Source of the DNA: an uncultured Bacteroidales bacterium
GTDB taxonomy: Bacteria > Bacteroidota > Bacteroidia > Bacteroidales > UBA932
Assembly: GCA_944326305.1 (NCBI GenBank)
Contig: CALVDL010000025.1
Location: forward strand, 1 to 46,665
Direction: 5' to 3'
DNA length: 46,665 nt
Made by a program: the position numbers and the translations under genes. Of the stretch, positions 23,372 to 31,550 are shown in pieces. The notes under the pieces are model-generated. The model was not told the origin of the DNA. It saw nothing but the letters and a program-made list of their open reading frames with translations, and ran no database searches. The stretch's first letter is position 1; each line of letters opens with the position of its first letter.

Positions 23372-25135
23372 ATGGAAGAGAAACAGATAACACTCCAGAT
23401 AGACCATCATTTCGTGACGGTGCCCCAGGGGACCACAATCCTGGATGCCGCACAGAAAATAGGCATAGACATTCCGACTCTGTGCCACATCGACCTGAAA
23501 GGCACATGCATCAGGAACAATCCTGCTTCATGCCGTATCTGCGTGGTAGAGATCGAGGGGCGGCGTAACCTGGCTCCTGCCTGCGCCACAAGATGTGCAC
23601 AGGACATGGTGGTGCGCACAAGCACGTTGAGGGTGATGAATGCGCGTAAGATCGTGGCCGAACTCATCCTTTCAGACCATCCTAACGAATGTCTCACCTG
23701 CCCCAAGGCGGGGGACTGCGAGCTGCAGAACCTTGCGCTCCGTTTCAACATAAGGGAGATGCCTTTCAACGGCGGGGAGCTCTCCCAGCGCAAGAGGGAG
23801 GTGACAGCCTCCATAGTGAGAAACATGGACAAGTGCATTTTCTGCCGCAGGTGCGAAAGCGTATGCAATGAGGTGCAGACAGTCGGGGCGCTGGGGGCGA
23901 TAAGGCGCGGGTTCAACACCACTATAGCACCGGCATTCGACAAGATGATGTCCGAGAGCGAATGTACCTATTGCGGGCAGTGCGTGGCCGTATGTCCGGT
24001 GGGCGCCCTGACCGAGAGGGACCATACCAACCGTCTGGTAGAGGACCTTGCCGACCCGGAGAAGGTGGTCATAGTGCAGACGGCCCCTGCTGTGAGGGCT
24101 GCCATAGGGGAAGAGTTCGGGCTTCCGGCAGGGACGCTCGTGACGGGGAAGATGGTCGCTGCGCTCAGGGAGCTGGGCTTCGACTATGTGTTCGATACGG
24201 ATTTCGCGGCCGACCTTACTGTAATGGAGGAAGGTGCCGAGATGCTTGACCGTCTGACCAGGTATCTGGGCGGCGACAGGACGGTGCGCCTTCCGATCCT
24301 TACATCATGCTGCCCCGCCTGGGTCAATTTCTTCGAGCACCAGTTCCCTGACATGCTTGACATCCCTTCCACCGCGCGGTCTCCGCAGCAGATGTTCGGC
24401 TCCATAGCCAAGACATGGTGGGCAGGGAAGATGGGAATCCCGAGGGAGAAGCTCGTGGTGGTGTCAATAATGCCATGCCTTGCAAAGAAATATGAATGCG
24501 ACAGGGATGAATTCAAGACATACGGCAACCCTGATGTGGACTATTCACTTACCACGCGTGAACTTGCGCGCCTTATCAAGAGGGCAAATATCAGCTTCAC
24601 TCTGCTGCCTGACATGGATTTTGACCAGCCTTTGGGGGTCTCTACGGGAGCAGGCGTGATCTTCGGGGCTACCGGGGGAGTGATGGAAGCTGCTCTCAGG
24701 ACTGTCTACGAGCTGTATACGGGAAAGACTTTGAAGAGCGTCAATTTCCAGAATGTCAGAGGTATGGACGGAGTGAGACGGGCTTCCGTGGACCTGGACG
24801 GGTTTGAGCTGAAAGTGGGGATAGCGCATGGACTTGGAAATGCCCGCCACCTGCTCGAGGACATCAGGCACGGCAGGAACGAGTACCATGCCATAGAAAT
24901 CATGGCCTGTCCGGGCGGATGTATCGGCGGTGGAGGGCAGCCGCTTCACCACGGGCATTCGGAAGTGCTCTATGCCAGGGCCAACGCTCTCTATAAGGAG
25001 GATGCCGGGAAGACCCTGCGCAAGTCACATGAGAACCCGTATATCAGGACCCTCTATGAGGAATTCCTGGGGAAACCTTTGAGTGAAAAGGCAGAACGGC
25101 TGCTTCATACACATTATTTCAATAAGGCTCTTTAA
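23372..25135 (+). CDS. hydA: [FeFe]-hydrogenase catalytic subunit
   Basis: It carries the H-cluster that makes or uses H2. The 587-aa protein starts with a 2Fe-2S ferredoxin domain (LCHIDLKGTC, ASCRICVVE). A His/Cys-ligated 4Fe-4S site HPNECLTCPKAGDC follows near residue 110. Two 4Fe-4S motifs are CIFCRRCESVCNE and CTYCGQCVAVCPVG. The three H-cluster signatures are intact: TSCCPAW at 311-317, MPCLAKKYE at 367-375 and EIMACPGGCIGGGGQP near 509-524. I use ATG 23372; the frame extends to 23345 but the nine extra residues are not ferredoxin-like. It lacks the extra C-terminal 2Fe-2S domain seen in some HydA, such as that of Thermotoga. Electron bifurcation is plausible from the three-subunit set but unproven. 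Confidence 0.97.
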   Translation: MEEKQITLQIDHHFVTVPQGTTILDAAQKIGIDIPTLCHIDLKGTCIRNNPASCRICVVEIEGRRNLAPACATRCAQDMVVRTSTLRVMNARKIVAELILSDHPNECLTCPKAGDCELQNLALRFNIREMPFNGGELSQRKREVTASIVRNMDKCIFCRRCESVCNEVQTVGALGAIRRGFNTTIAPAFDKMMSESECTYCGQCVAVCPVGALTERDHTNRLVEDLADPEKVVIVQTAPAVRAAIGEEFGLPAGTLVTGKMVAALRELGFDYVFDTDFAADLTVMEEGAEMLDRLTRYLGGDRTVRLPILTSCCPAWVNFFEHQFPDMLDIPSTARSPQQMFGSIAKTWWAGKMGIPREKLVVVSIMPCLAKKYECDRDEFKTYGNPDVDYSLTTRELARLIKRANISFTLLPDMDFDQPLGVSTGAGVIFGATGGVMEAALRTVYELYTGKTLKSVNFQNVRGMDGVRRASVDLDGFELKVGIAHGLGNARHLLEDIRHGRNEYHAIEIMACPGGCIGGGGQPLHHGHSEVLYARANALYKEDAGKTLRKSHENPYIRTLYEEFLGKPLSEKAERLLHTHYFNKAL

Positions 25136-25173
25136 ATTTAACACTGGCCTGCGGGCCGGAAAAACGGAATATT

Positions 25174-25650
25174 ATGCCAGAAATCAAACTGCCATGCGAT
25201 GTCGCCGGAAAGGTGGACGCCATCTGTGAAAGGCACGGTGACAACCCTGGGGAACTCATAAACATACTTCATGAAGCGCAGCATCTTATGGGCTATCTCC
25301 CCGAGGAGATGCAGCGCATGATAGCCAGGAGGCTCAATATCCCTGTGTCCAAGGTCTACGGGGTAGTTACATTCTATGCATTCTTCACCATGACGGCCAA
25401 AGGCAGGTACCCTGTTTCGGTGTGTATGGGAACGGCCTGTTATGTGCGCGGTTCCGAGAAGCTCCTCGACGAATTCAAGCGCATTCTCGGCATAGACGTT
25501 GGGCAGACGACACCGGACGGGAAATTCTCCCTGGACTGCCTGCGGTGTGTGGGGGCCTGCGGGCTTGCCCCTGTCGTGATGATCGGGGACAAGGTGTATG
25601 GCCGCCTCCAGCCTGTGGATGTGAAGCGTATCCTTGACGAACTGGAGTAG
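25174..25650 (+). CDS. hydC: [FeFe]-hydrogenase gamma subunit (NuoE-like 2Fe-2S protein)
   Basis: This small electron-transfer subunit of HydABC docks on HydB. The 158-aa chain has the NuoE helical start (ILHEAQHLMGYLPEEMQ) and the YGVVTFYAFF motif near residue 64. The thioredoxin-like domain carries its four 2Fe-2S cysteines in CMGTAC near residue 85 and CLRCVGAC near residue 125. The length is standard. It follows hydA by 38 bp as the last gene of the operon, and its end faces that of hydF with only 29 bp between. No clear terminator hairpin is visible in that gap. Confidence 0.95.
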   Translation: MPEIKLPCDVAGKVDAICERHGDNPGELINILHEAQHLMGYLPEEMQRMIARRLNIPVSKVYGVVTFYAFFTMTAKGRYPVSVCMGTACYVRGSEKLLDEFKRILGIDVGQTTPDGKFSLDCLRCVGACGLAPVVMIGDKVYGRLQPVDVKRILDELE

Positions 25651-25679
25651 GGAAGTCCGGTCCCGTCCATGTACAATGG

Positions 25680-26909
25680 TCATTCAGGCCCTTCCCCGGG
25701 GCATGGCTCCGGGAGTGTGATGCTGTCGAGGATACCTGTAAGCCAGGCTATGGCTATTCCGTAGTTGGTGATGGGGATTCCCTGTCTTCGGGCGGAGGCG
25801 ATCCGGTCCAGGACATACCTGCGGTTGAACATGCATGCCCCGCAGTGGATTATAAGGTCATATGCAGAGAGGTCCTGCGGGAAGTCATTGCCGCTTGCCG
25901 TGTCTATTCTCATACCCTGCCCGAACCTTCTGCGCAGCATTCCCGGAATCTTGACCCTGCCGATGTCCTCAGCGGCCGGGGCATGGGTGCAGGCTTCTGC
26001 TATCAGGACCCTTGAGCTATCGTTGAGGCGCTCCATCGCCTTTGCCCCTTGGGTGAATGTCCCGATATCGCCCTTGTATGCTGCGAAAAGGACTGAGAAA
26101 GAGGTGATGCGGCATCCTTCGGGCTTGGCCGCCATGGCTTCTGGGAACGCCTGAGAGTCAGTGATTATCAGGTCGGGCCGGACCGATAGCCTCCCTATTG
26201 TTTTTTCTGCATCTCCGGCCGTGCAGCACACCACTGTGCATTTCCTGTCTAAAAGTTCCCTGATGGTCTGTACCTGCGGCAGGATGAGGCGGCCTTTGGG
26301 GGCCTGGGAGTCCTGGGGCATTACCAGCATGACCGTGTCGCCTTCACGGACAAGGCCTCCGGTGATGGAGCGGTGTGAAGTTGCGTCAGGCAGCCTGTGA
26401 AGTACGGCGGAAAATAAATTCTCTATCCCTTCTCCTGTCAATGGGTTGACCGTCACTGGTTTTTCTTTGCAAAGGCTTTCTGCGTACCTTGCTGTCCGGG
26501 CCAGGTCATTCTGCGGATGCGCCCCGTGCGGGCCGCCGGTGTTTATCACCGGGATTACCGGTATGCCCTTCCCGGAGAGCCTGCCGTACCATTCCTTTTC
26601 CTCTGGGTCGCAGTCCCTGAAGATCATAATGGCAATGTCTGTCCCGTCCATTGCCTTGGCGGCGAGCCACACCCGTCCTGCCCCTATTCCTTCGGCGTCA
26701 TCATCGAACCCTGCGGTGTCGGTGAAGATGCATGGTCCCAGACCCGGGATTTCCATCGCTTTCCGTACAGGGTCGGTGGTCGTGCCCGGCATGTCCGACA
26801 CGAGGGATGTTTCCTGACTCGTTATTGCATTTATCAGTGAGGATTTTCCTGTGTTCCGTTTTCCGAACACCGTTATGTGGAGCCTTTCGGCGGATGGGGT
26901 CTGGTTCAT
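25680..26909 (-). CDS. hydF: [FeFe]-hydrogenase H-cluster maturation GTPase HydF
   Basis: HydF is the scaffold that assembles the 2Fe subcluster and delivers it to HydA. The 409-aa chain begins with a GTPase domain: FGKRNTGKSSLINAI (G1) near residue 15, DMPGTTTDPV (G2), and DTAGFDD (G3) near residue 64. The Fe-S-binding C-terminal part has CTHAP near residue 307 and HCGACMFNRR near residue 353, the conserved Cys/His ligands of HydF. It is convergent with hydBAC and 110 bp downstream of hydG, from which repeats separate it. Its start lies 10 bp from a TTAACGTCAG element, so it may have its own promoter. Confidence 0.96.
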   Translation of the reverse strand: MNQTPSAERLHITVFGKRNTGKSSLINAITSQETSLVSDMPGTTTDPVRKAMEIPGLGPCIFTDTAGFDDDAEGIGAGRVWLAAKAMDGTDIAIMIFRDCDPEEKEWYGRLSGKGIPVIPVINTGGPHGAHPQNDLARTARYAESLCKEKPVTVNPLTGEGIENLFSAVLHRLPDATSHRSITGGLVREGDTVMLVMPQDSQAPKGRLILPQVQTIRELLDRKCTVVCCTAGDAEKTIGRLSVRPDLIITDSQAFPEAMAAKPEGCRITSFSVLFAAYKGDIGTFTQGAKAMERLNDSSRVLIAEACTHAPAAEDIGRVKIPGMLRRRFGQGMRIDTASGNDFPQDLSAYDLIIHCGACMFNRRYVLDRIASARRQGIPITNYGIAIAWLTGILDSITLPEPCPGEGPE

Positions 26910-26919
26910 CGGATGATAA

Positions 26920-27018
26920 TTAACGTCAGTTCGACGAATTGATGTTTAATAATATTTGTTAAAGGGCGCCACCTCCGCCAACACCTCGCCGGGGGGCCTG
27001 CCGCAGGTCTGCTCCTTT
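26920..27018. repeat. TTAACGTCAG-element fused to GC-rich module C, between hydG and hydF
   Basis: 26920-26955 carries the left end TTAACGTCAGTTCGACGAAT and ATGTTTAATAATATT of the 93-bp element. It then passes into GGGCGCCACC, CCTCGCCGGGG and TCTGCTCCTTTAT, shared with about 12238-12350. The region splits the maturase genes and lies immediately upstream of hydF. Confidence 0.6.
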
Positions 27019-27019
27019 A

Positions 27020-28474
27020 TCAGAAGCGGAAGTCACGCTGTCCGTCCACTATCTCCTTCAGGCGGAGGACTGTGAGCTCGCGGACTTTGCCGCTGCCGAT
27101 GTGCTCCAGTTCCCTGCGGATGGCTTCCATTCCTTTGGCCCTGGTCTGCGCGGAGGCATAGTCCTGGAGGTATTCCATCAGGGTCATCAGTGCGTTGGGC
27201 TGGCAGCAGTCTGCTATCTTGCCGCGCTTGACGAGGGACATGAACCTGTCACCGGTGCGTCCCTCCCGGTAGCATGCAGTACAGAAACTCGGTATATGGC
27301 CGGTGTCCAGCAGCCATCCGACTATTTCATCAAGTGTCCTCCTGTCGCTGACGTCGAACTGTGAGCTGTCTGCCTCATACGGGACTTCCTTGCCCGCCAT
27401 CCTGTCCATGGCATCGGCATATCCTCCTACGCTGGTCTTCGAGCCTCCGCTGATCTGGGAGATGCCGAGCCCCAGCACCTTCTCCCTTACGGCTGCGGAC
27501 TCCCTGGTGGAGATGATCATCCCGGTGTATGGCACTGCAAGCCGTATGACCGCTACAATGCGGCAGAAGACATCATCCGGGACCGCATCGGGGAAGTCCC
27601 CGGTGTCTATGCCGTCTGCAGGGCAGATCCTCGGTACGCTCACCGTGTGCGGTCCGACCCCGAAACGGGCCTCCAGATGCTCTGCGTGCATGATGAGCCC
27701 GGCCAGGTCGTACCTGAATGTGCCCAGGCCGAAAAGCACCCCTATCCCTACATCGTCTATCCCGCCCTGCATCGCCCGGTCCATTGCCTCGGTATGCCAT
27801 GCATAGTCGCTTTTGGGACCGCTCGGGTGGAGGGCTTCGTAGTTCGCCTTGTTGTACGTCTCCTGGAACAGTATGTATGTCCCGATTCCCGCCTCCTTCA
27901 GCCTGCGGTAATTGTCCACCGTGGTCGCCGCGATGTTTACGTTCACCCTGCGGATCGCCCCGTTGCGGTGGCGTGTGCCGTAGACGGTAGCGATGGAGTC
28001 AAGTATATATTCTATCGGGCTGTGTACGGGGTCTTCCCCGGATTCTATCGCCAGCCTCTTGTGCCCCATGTCCTGCAGGGCGATGACCTCTCTGCGTATC
28101 TCTTCCTGGGAGAGCCGCTTCCTGGGGATATGCCTGTTCTTTGCATGATACGGGCAGTATACGCAGCCGTTTATGCACCAGTCCGACAGGTAAAGAGGGG
28201 CGAACATCACAATCCTGTTGCCGTACAGCCTTGCTTTGATTTCTTTCGCGAGGCGGAACATGCGTTCGTTCAGGTCCGGCTGGTCACATTCCATCAGTAC
28301 GGCCGCCTCGCGGTGGGTGAGGCCTCTGCATTCCGATGCTTTCCGTATTATGCCTTCTATCAGGCTGCGGTCGTTCCTGTGTGCGGCCGCGTATGCCAGT
28401 GTGTCGAGGATTTCCCCGTGGTTTATGAATTCTTCCGCCTTTTCCGAGGCGGGGTTATATGGTATGCTGTCCAT
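27020..28474 (-). CDS. hydG: [FeFe]-hydrogenase maturase HydG (radical SAM tyrosine lyase)
   Basis: HydG cleaves tyrosine with a radical SAM reaction to give the CO and CN ligands of the H-cluster. The 484-aa chain has the radical SAM motif CINGCVYCPYH (CX3CX2C) near residue 100, and ESGEDP and ILFQETYNKANYE as HydG landmarks. The C-terminal second cluster motif CTACYREGRTGDRF is followed 22 residues on by the third Cys in ADCCQPNA. The length agrees with known HydG (about 470). It lies 21 bp after hydE, so the two are co-transcribed. Confidence 0.97.
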   Translation of the reverse strand: MDSIPYNPASEKAEEFINHGEILDTLAYAAAHRNDRSLIEGIIRKASECRGLTHREAAVLMECDQPDLNERMFRLAKEIKARLYGNRIVMFAPLYLSDWCINGCVYCPYHAKNRHIPRKRLSQEEIRREVIALQDMGHKRLAIESGEDPVHSPIEYILDSIATVYGTRHRNGAIRRVNVNIAATTVDNYRRLKEAGIGTYILFQETYNKANYEALHPSGPKSDYAWHTEAMDRAMQGGIDDVGIGVLFGLGTFRYDLAGLIMHAEHLEARFGVGPHTVSVPRICPADGIDTGDFPDAVPDDVFCRIVAVIRLAVPYTGMIISTRESAAVREKVLGLGISQISGGSKTSVGGYADAMDRMAGKEVPYEADSSQFDVSDRRTLDEIVGWLLDTGHIPSFCTACYREGRTGDRFMSLVKRGKIADCCQPNALMTLMEYLQDYASAQTRAKGMEAIRRELEHIGSGKVRELTVLRLKEIVDGQRDFRF

Positions 28475-28495
28475 GTGGTGGATTTTTTGTCGTGT

Positions 28496-29590
28496 TCATT
28501 CCTGTTCTTCCGGTTTCCCGGGCCTGTCTCCCCGGCTGACTGAGATATTGTATCCCGTTTTCCGGAGCTGTTCTTTCAGTTTTCCAATCCCTTCGGCCGC
28601 CTCTGTCCCGGAGCTTGCCTTATTGTCATAAAGCGAGTATCTTGCCCGGACGGAAGGAGGGGAGAGGTTGGGCATTATTACATTGGCTCCGGCGAGGATT
28701 CCTTTTTGATGGCCTTCGGGGTCGAGTGTGGCGAGGGCCGTCGTCGCGGGTATCAGGCTGTCAGGGAACATCAGCCTGAAGATGGATATGAGCTTCAGCG
28801 TCAGTTCGACAGCCTCTTCCTCATGGCTCTTGCCTTTCAGGATGGCTGTTTCGGAGTTCCAGTAGTCGGCGAATACGGTGTCCCTGTGCGGGATGAATGG
28901 GCCGAGGCCTATCATGTCAGGCCCGAATTCCCCTATGTAAATGATGTCCCCGATGATGCTGTCGATGCTCTGGAAAGGGCTTCCGACCATTATCCCGGTG
29001 CCGGTCTGGTATCCGTATCTTTTAAGCGTGTCGAGGCAGCGGAGCCTGTTTTCAAGCGACATCCCCGGCGGATGGAGCCTTGCGTAATGTCCCGGGTCAT
29101 GCGTTTCATGCCGGAGCAGGTACCTTGACACCCCGGCTTGCCTGAATCTCCGGTAGGCCTCCTCAGTGCGCTCCCCGATGGAAAGGGTGATGGCGCAGTC
29201 CGGGAATTCCCTGTGGATTGCCCGGCAGATGGCCTCTATCCTGCTGTCCTGCCCCTGGGGCGGTTCACCTCCCTGCAGGACGAAGGTCCGGAAGCCGAGC
29301 CCGTAGCCGAGACGGCAGCATTCCATTATCTCCTCTTCCGTGAGTGTGTATCTGGAGACGGCCCTGTTGCTCTTCCGGATTCCGCAGTAGAGACAGTCGT
29401 TGCGGCAGATGTTGCTGATTTCTATCAGCCCCCTGATGTATATGTCCCTTCCGAACCTCTCCACGGCGGTCTCCCTCGCCCTCTCATGCAGCCTGCCGAC
29501 CGTCTGCGGGTCCTCACATAAAAGCAGGGACCTGTATTCACAGGCCCCGAGCCTTCTTTCCCTATGCAGTTTTCCGACCAGGTCTTCCAT
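28496..29590 (-). CDS. hydE: [FeFe]-hydrogenase maturase HydE (radical SAM)
   Basis: HydE works with HydG and HydF on the dithiolate-bridged 2Fe centre. The 364-aa chain has the radical SAM motif CRNDCLYCGIR near residue 62. Further landmarks are FRTFVLQGGEPP near residue 100, YLLRHETHDPGHYARLHP near residue 165, and IGLGPFIPHRDT near residue 225, which is typical of HydE. It is the first gene of the hydE-hydG run; a promoter in the upstream tandem repeat gives a leader of about 30 nt. Confidence 0.96.
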   Translation of the reverse strand: MEDLVGKLHRERRLGACEYRSLLLCEDPQTVGRLHERARETAVERFGRDIYIRGLIEISNICRNDCLYCGIRKSNRAVSRYTLTEEEIMECCRLGYGLGFRTFVLQGGEPPQGQDSRIEAICRAIHREFPDCAITLSIGERTEEAYRRFRQAGVSRYLLRHETHDPGHYARLHPPGMSLENRLRCLDTLKRYGYQTGTGIMVGSPFQSIDSIIGDIIYIGEFGPDMIGLGPFIPHRDTVFADYWNSETAILKGKSHEEEAVELTLKLISIFRLMFPDSLIPATTALATLDPEGHQKGILAGANVIMPNLSPPSVRARYSLYDNKASSGTEAAEGIGKLKEQLRKTGYNISVSRGDRPGKPEEQE

Positions 29591-29627
29591 GTCATCTCCG
29601 GCGGGACGGTATAAATAGACGTAATGT

Positions 29628-29657
29628 CAAATATACGCAGAAACCGAGTGCAAAACA
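29628..29657 (-). promoter_or_regulatory. Promoter of hydE-hydG within a tandem repeat
   Basis: On the minus strand TTG (29655-29657), 19 nt, and TATATTTG (29628-29635) match the consensus. The predicted start near 29621 gives a leader of about 30 nt. The same TATATTTG box recurs at 29705-29712 and 29786-29793 in the repeat copies. Confidence 0.6.
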
Positions 29658-29793
29658 AGTTTACTTGCTTTGCCGAGGCGCTACAGTATATGTGGCTGTC
29701 AGGCCAAATATACGCAGAAGCCGAGTGCAGAACAAATTTTATTTGCTCTGCCGAGGCGCAACAGTATATGTGGACACGAAGTGGCCAAATATA
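29628..29793. repeat. Tandem repeat of 77-81 bp upstream of hydE
   Basis: Two copies (29628-29704 and 29705-29785) plus the first 8 bases of a third begin with CAAATATA. The copies share CAAATATACGCAGAA, CCGAGTGCA, TGCCGAGGCG and ACAGTATATGTGG. Each contains a hairpin with a GCAAA/TTTGC-type stem. Between the copies the differences preserve pairing in places. The two plus-strand frames across it encode the same peptide repeat and are not genes. Confidence 0.75.
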
Positions 29794-29837
29794 GTGAAAA
29801 AATGTTCAGGATTACCGAATCCGATGCTTCTTCCCCT

Positions 29838-30554
29838 CTATACCGAGAAGAACAGCCATATCGAGGCTGTGATCATGACGGCGGCGACTATCTTGCGGAA
29901 ATTCCTGCGCTTGATGTTGCGGATGTTCTTCATTGCTATGAAATTCCCTGCGGCCATGGCCACGCCTATGTATATGCCGTCCCTAAGGACGTGGATGTTC
30001 AGCAGGTCGAACTGTCCGTACATGACCATCTGCACCACATGCATCACTGTGGCTGAAGCCGCCTCCGTGGCGATATAGGCGACAGGGGAGAGCCCGAGGG
30101 TGAGGAACACTGCGCTGCTGACCGGTCCCGAGAGGCAGAGCAGCCCGTTTATGACACCGGATATGCCTCCTCCCGCAAGCATGGTCCAACGGGAGCGTGG
30201 AAGCCTGATCTTGTCGTACAGCTCCAGCAGGGCGAATATTATGAGCATAACGCTCAATATCTTGGTCATCAGTTCTTTGGGAACAACGACAAAGCCGTAT
30301 GCCCCTAATACCGTGAGAGGAAGGGCCGGAATGAGGAAGCGGACAACCTGCCTCCATCTGATGGCCTTGAATCCGGCCCCCATGCGGAAGATGTTGCTCA
30401 GCAGCTGCGATACGGTAGCCATGGGCACAGCCGTTTCAATCCCGGAGAAAGACGTTATCAGAGGAAGCAGAATCAGGCTGCCTCCGAAACCCACGGTCCC
30501 GGAGATAAGGCCGGAGACGAGTCCGGCTGCTATCAGTATGATGTCTTCCAACAT
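29838..30554 (-). CDS. TSUP (TauE/SafE) family membrane transporter
   Basis: The 238-aa inner-membrane protein has about seven or eight helices. It opens with IILIAAGLVSGLISGTVGFGGSLILLP, the TSUP hallmark (SGxxGxGGG-like), and a second such stretch, GGGISGVINGLLCLSGPV, near residue 125. Relatives export sulfite, sulfoacetate or other organosulfur anions; the substrate here is unknown. It follows the CDF gene by 18 bp and is last in the MFS-CDF-TSUP run. Confidence 0.85.
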   Translation of the reverse strand: MLEDIILIAAGLVSGLISGTVGFGGSLILLPLITSFSGIETAVPMATVSQLLSNIFRMGAGFKAIRWRQVVRFLIPALPLTVLGAYGFVVVPKELMTKILSVMLIIFALLELYDKIRLPRSRWTMLAGGGISGVINGLLCLSGPVSSAVFLTLGLSPVAYIATEAASATVMHVVQMVMYGQFDLLNIHVLRDGIYIGVAMAAGNFIAMKNIRNIKRRNFRKIVAAVMITASIWLFFSV

Positions 30555-30572
30555 TGTATCGTCTTGACGGAC

Positions 30573-31523
30573 CTACTGTGTCTGCCCGGATTTTCCCGGA
30601 CTTTTTTCCTCTACCCCGTACACGTCCTCCGGACAGGTCCCGTATGGCTCCAGATGGACTACTATGTCGTATACCTCAGGTATGCTGCTGCGGATATTCT
30701 GTTCCACCCTGTTGGCCAGGGCATGGGCCTGTGAGAGCGTCATGTCCCCGCTTGCCTCCACATCCAGTGTTATCATGTATTTCCCCCCGATGCTGCGAGA
30801 GCGTACCCTGTGCGGATTGCTTACCCCCTCGACAGTACTTATGGCATCGAATATTTTCTGGTATATGGAGGTGTCCTTTACCCCGTCCATCAGCTCTACA
30901 TTCGAGTCCATGAATATCTTGATTGCGGAACGTATGATGAAGCAGCTGACCAGCAGGGCAGTAATGGAGTCGAATACAGGCATTTCCAGGACGAAGGAGA
31001 AGAACAGTCCGACGAGGACACTCAGGGAGATGATCACGTCGTTGCGCATGTTTATGCCGTTGGCAATCAGCATTGAAGAACCTGTTTTCCTTCCGGCGGA
31101 TGTCTGGTAAAGGGACAGCAGGAGCTTGCATACTATCGACGCTGCCGTAACATATATTGCAATTGTGCCCGGCATTTCGCGAGGTTCCTTTGAAAGCAGG
31201 TGGCCGACAGCGGAGAAGAGCATCTGGCCTCCGGCAAAGAAGATTACCATGGAGAGTATCTTGGTGGCTATCGACTCTGCCTTGGCATACCCGTATGCGT
31301 ATCTGGCATTCGGCCTCTTCTCCATTATCTTGGCTGTCACGGCGATGACTGCCGATACAGCTACATCGGACGCGGAGTCGATTCCGTCGCTCACGACCGC
31401 GGAACTTCCGCTGACGGCCCCTGCCACCAGCTTCGCGGCGGACAGCAGCCCGTTTCCGATGATGCTCCCGTAGGACGCCCGCAGTATCTGTTTCTGGATA
31501 TTATGTTGTCCGGTACTTTCCAT
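30573..31523 (-). CDS. Cation diffusion facilitator family transporter
   Basis: It is a proton-coupled divalent metal exporter (Zn, Fe, Co or Mn) of the inner membrane. The 316-aa chain has six helices, with metal-site motifs SDGIDSASDV near residue 45 in helix 2 and NGINMRNDV near residue 155 in helix 5 (HxxxD type changed to NxxxD). The Asn in place of His at the helix-5 site suggests Fe/Mn preference over Zn, an inference from the family. The C-terminal domain starting near KIFMDSNVELMDG has the usual dimeric cytoplasmic fold. It lies 27 bp after the MFS gene and 18 bp before TSUP. Confidence 0.9.
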   Translation of the reverse strand: MESTGQHNIQKQILRASYGSIIGNGLLSAAKLVAGAVSGSSAVVSDGIDSASDVAVSAVIAVTAKIMEKRPNARYAYGYAKAESIATKILSMVIFFAGGQMLFSAVGHLLSKEPREMPGTIAIYVTAASIVCKLLLSLYQTSAGRKTGSSMLIANGINMRNDVIISLSVLVGLFFSFVLEMPVFDSITALLVSCFIIRSAIKIFMDSNVELMDGVKDTSIYQKIFDAISTVEGVSNPHRVRSRSIGGKYMITLDVEASGDMTLSQAHALANRVEQNIRSSIPEVYDIVVHLEPYGTCPEDVYGVEEKSPGKSGQTQ

Positions 31524-31550
31524 AAGCAGGCTCTAAGATAGCGAAAAAAA

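Noticed and set aside
27647..28543. Plus-strand frame of 298 codons
   Set aside because: Antisense to hydG; no recognisable domain.
29665..30078. Plus-strand frame with a repeated CRGATVYV peptide
   Set aside because: The repeated peptide comes from the 77-81-bp non-coding tandem repeat, and the rest is antisense to the TSUP gene.
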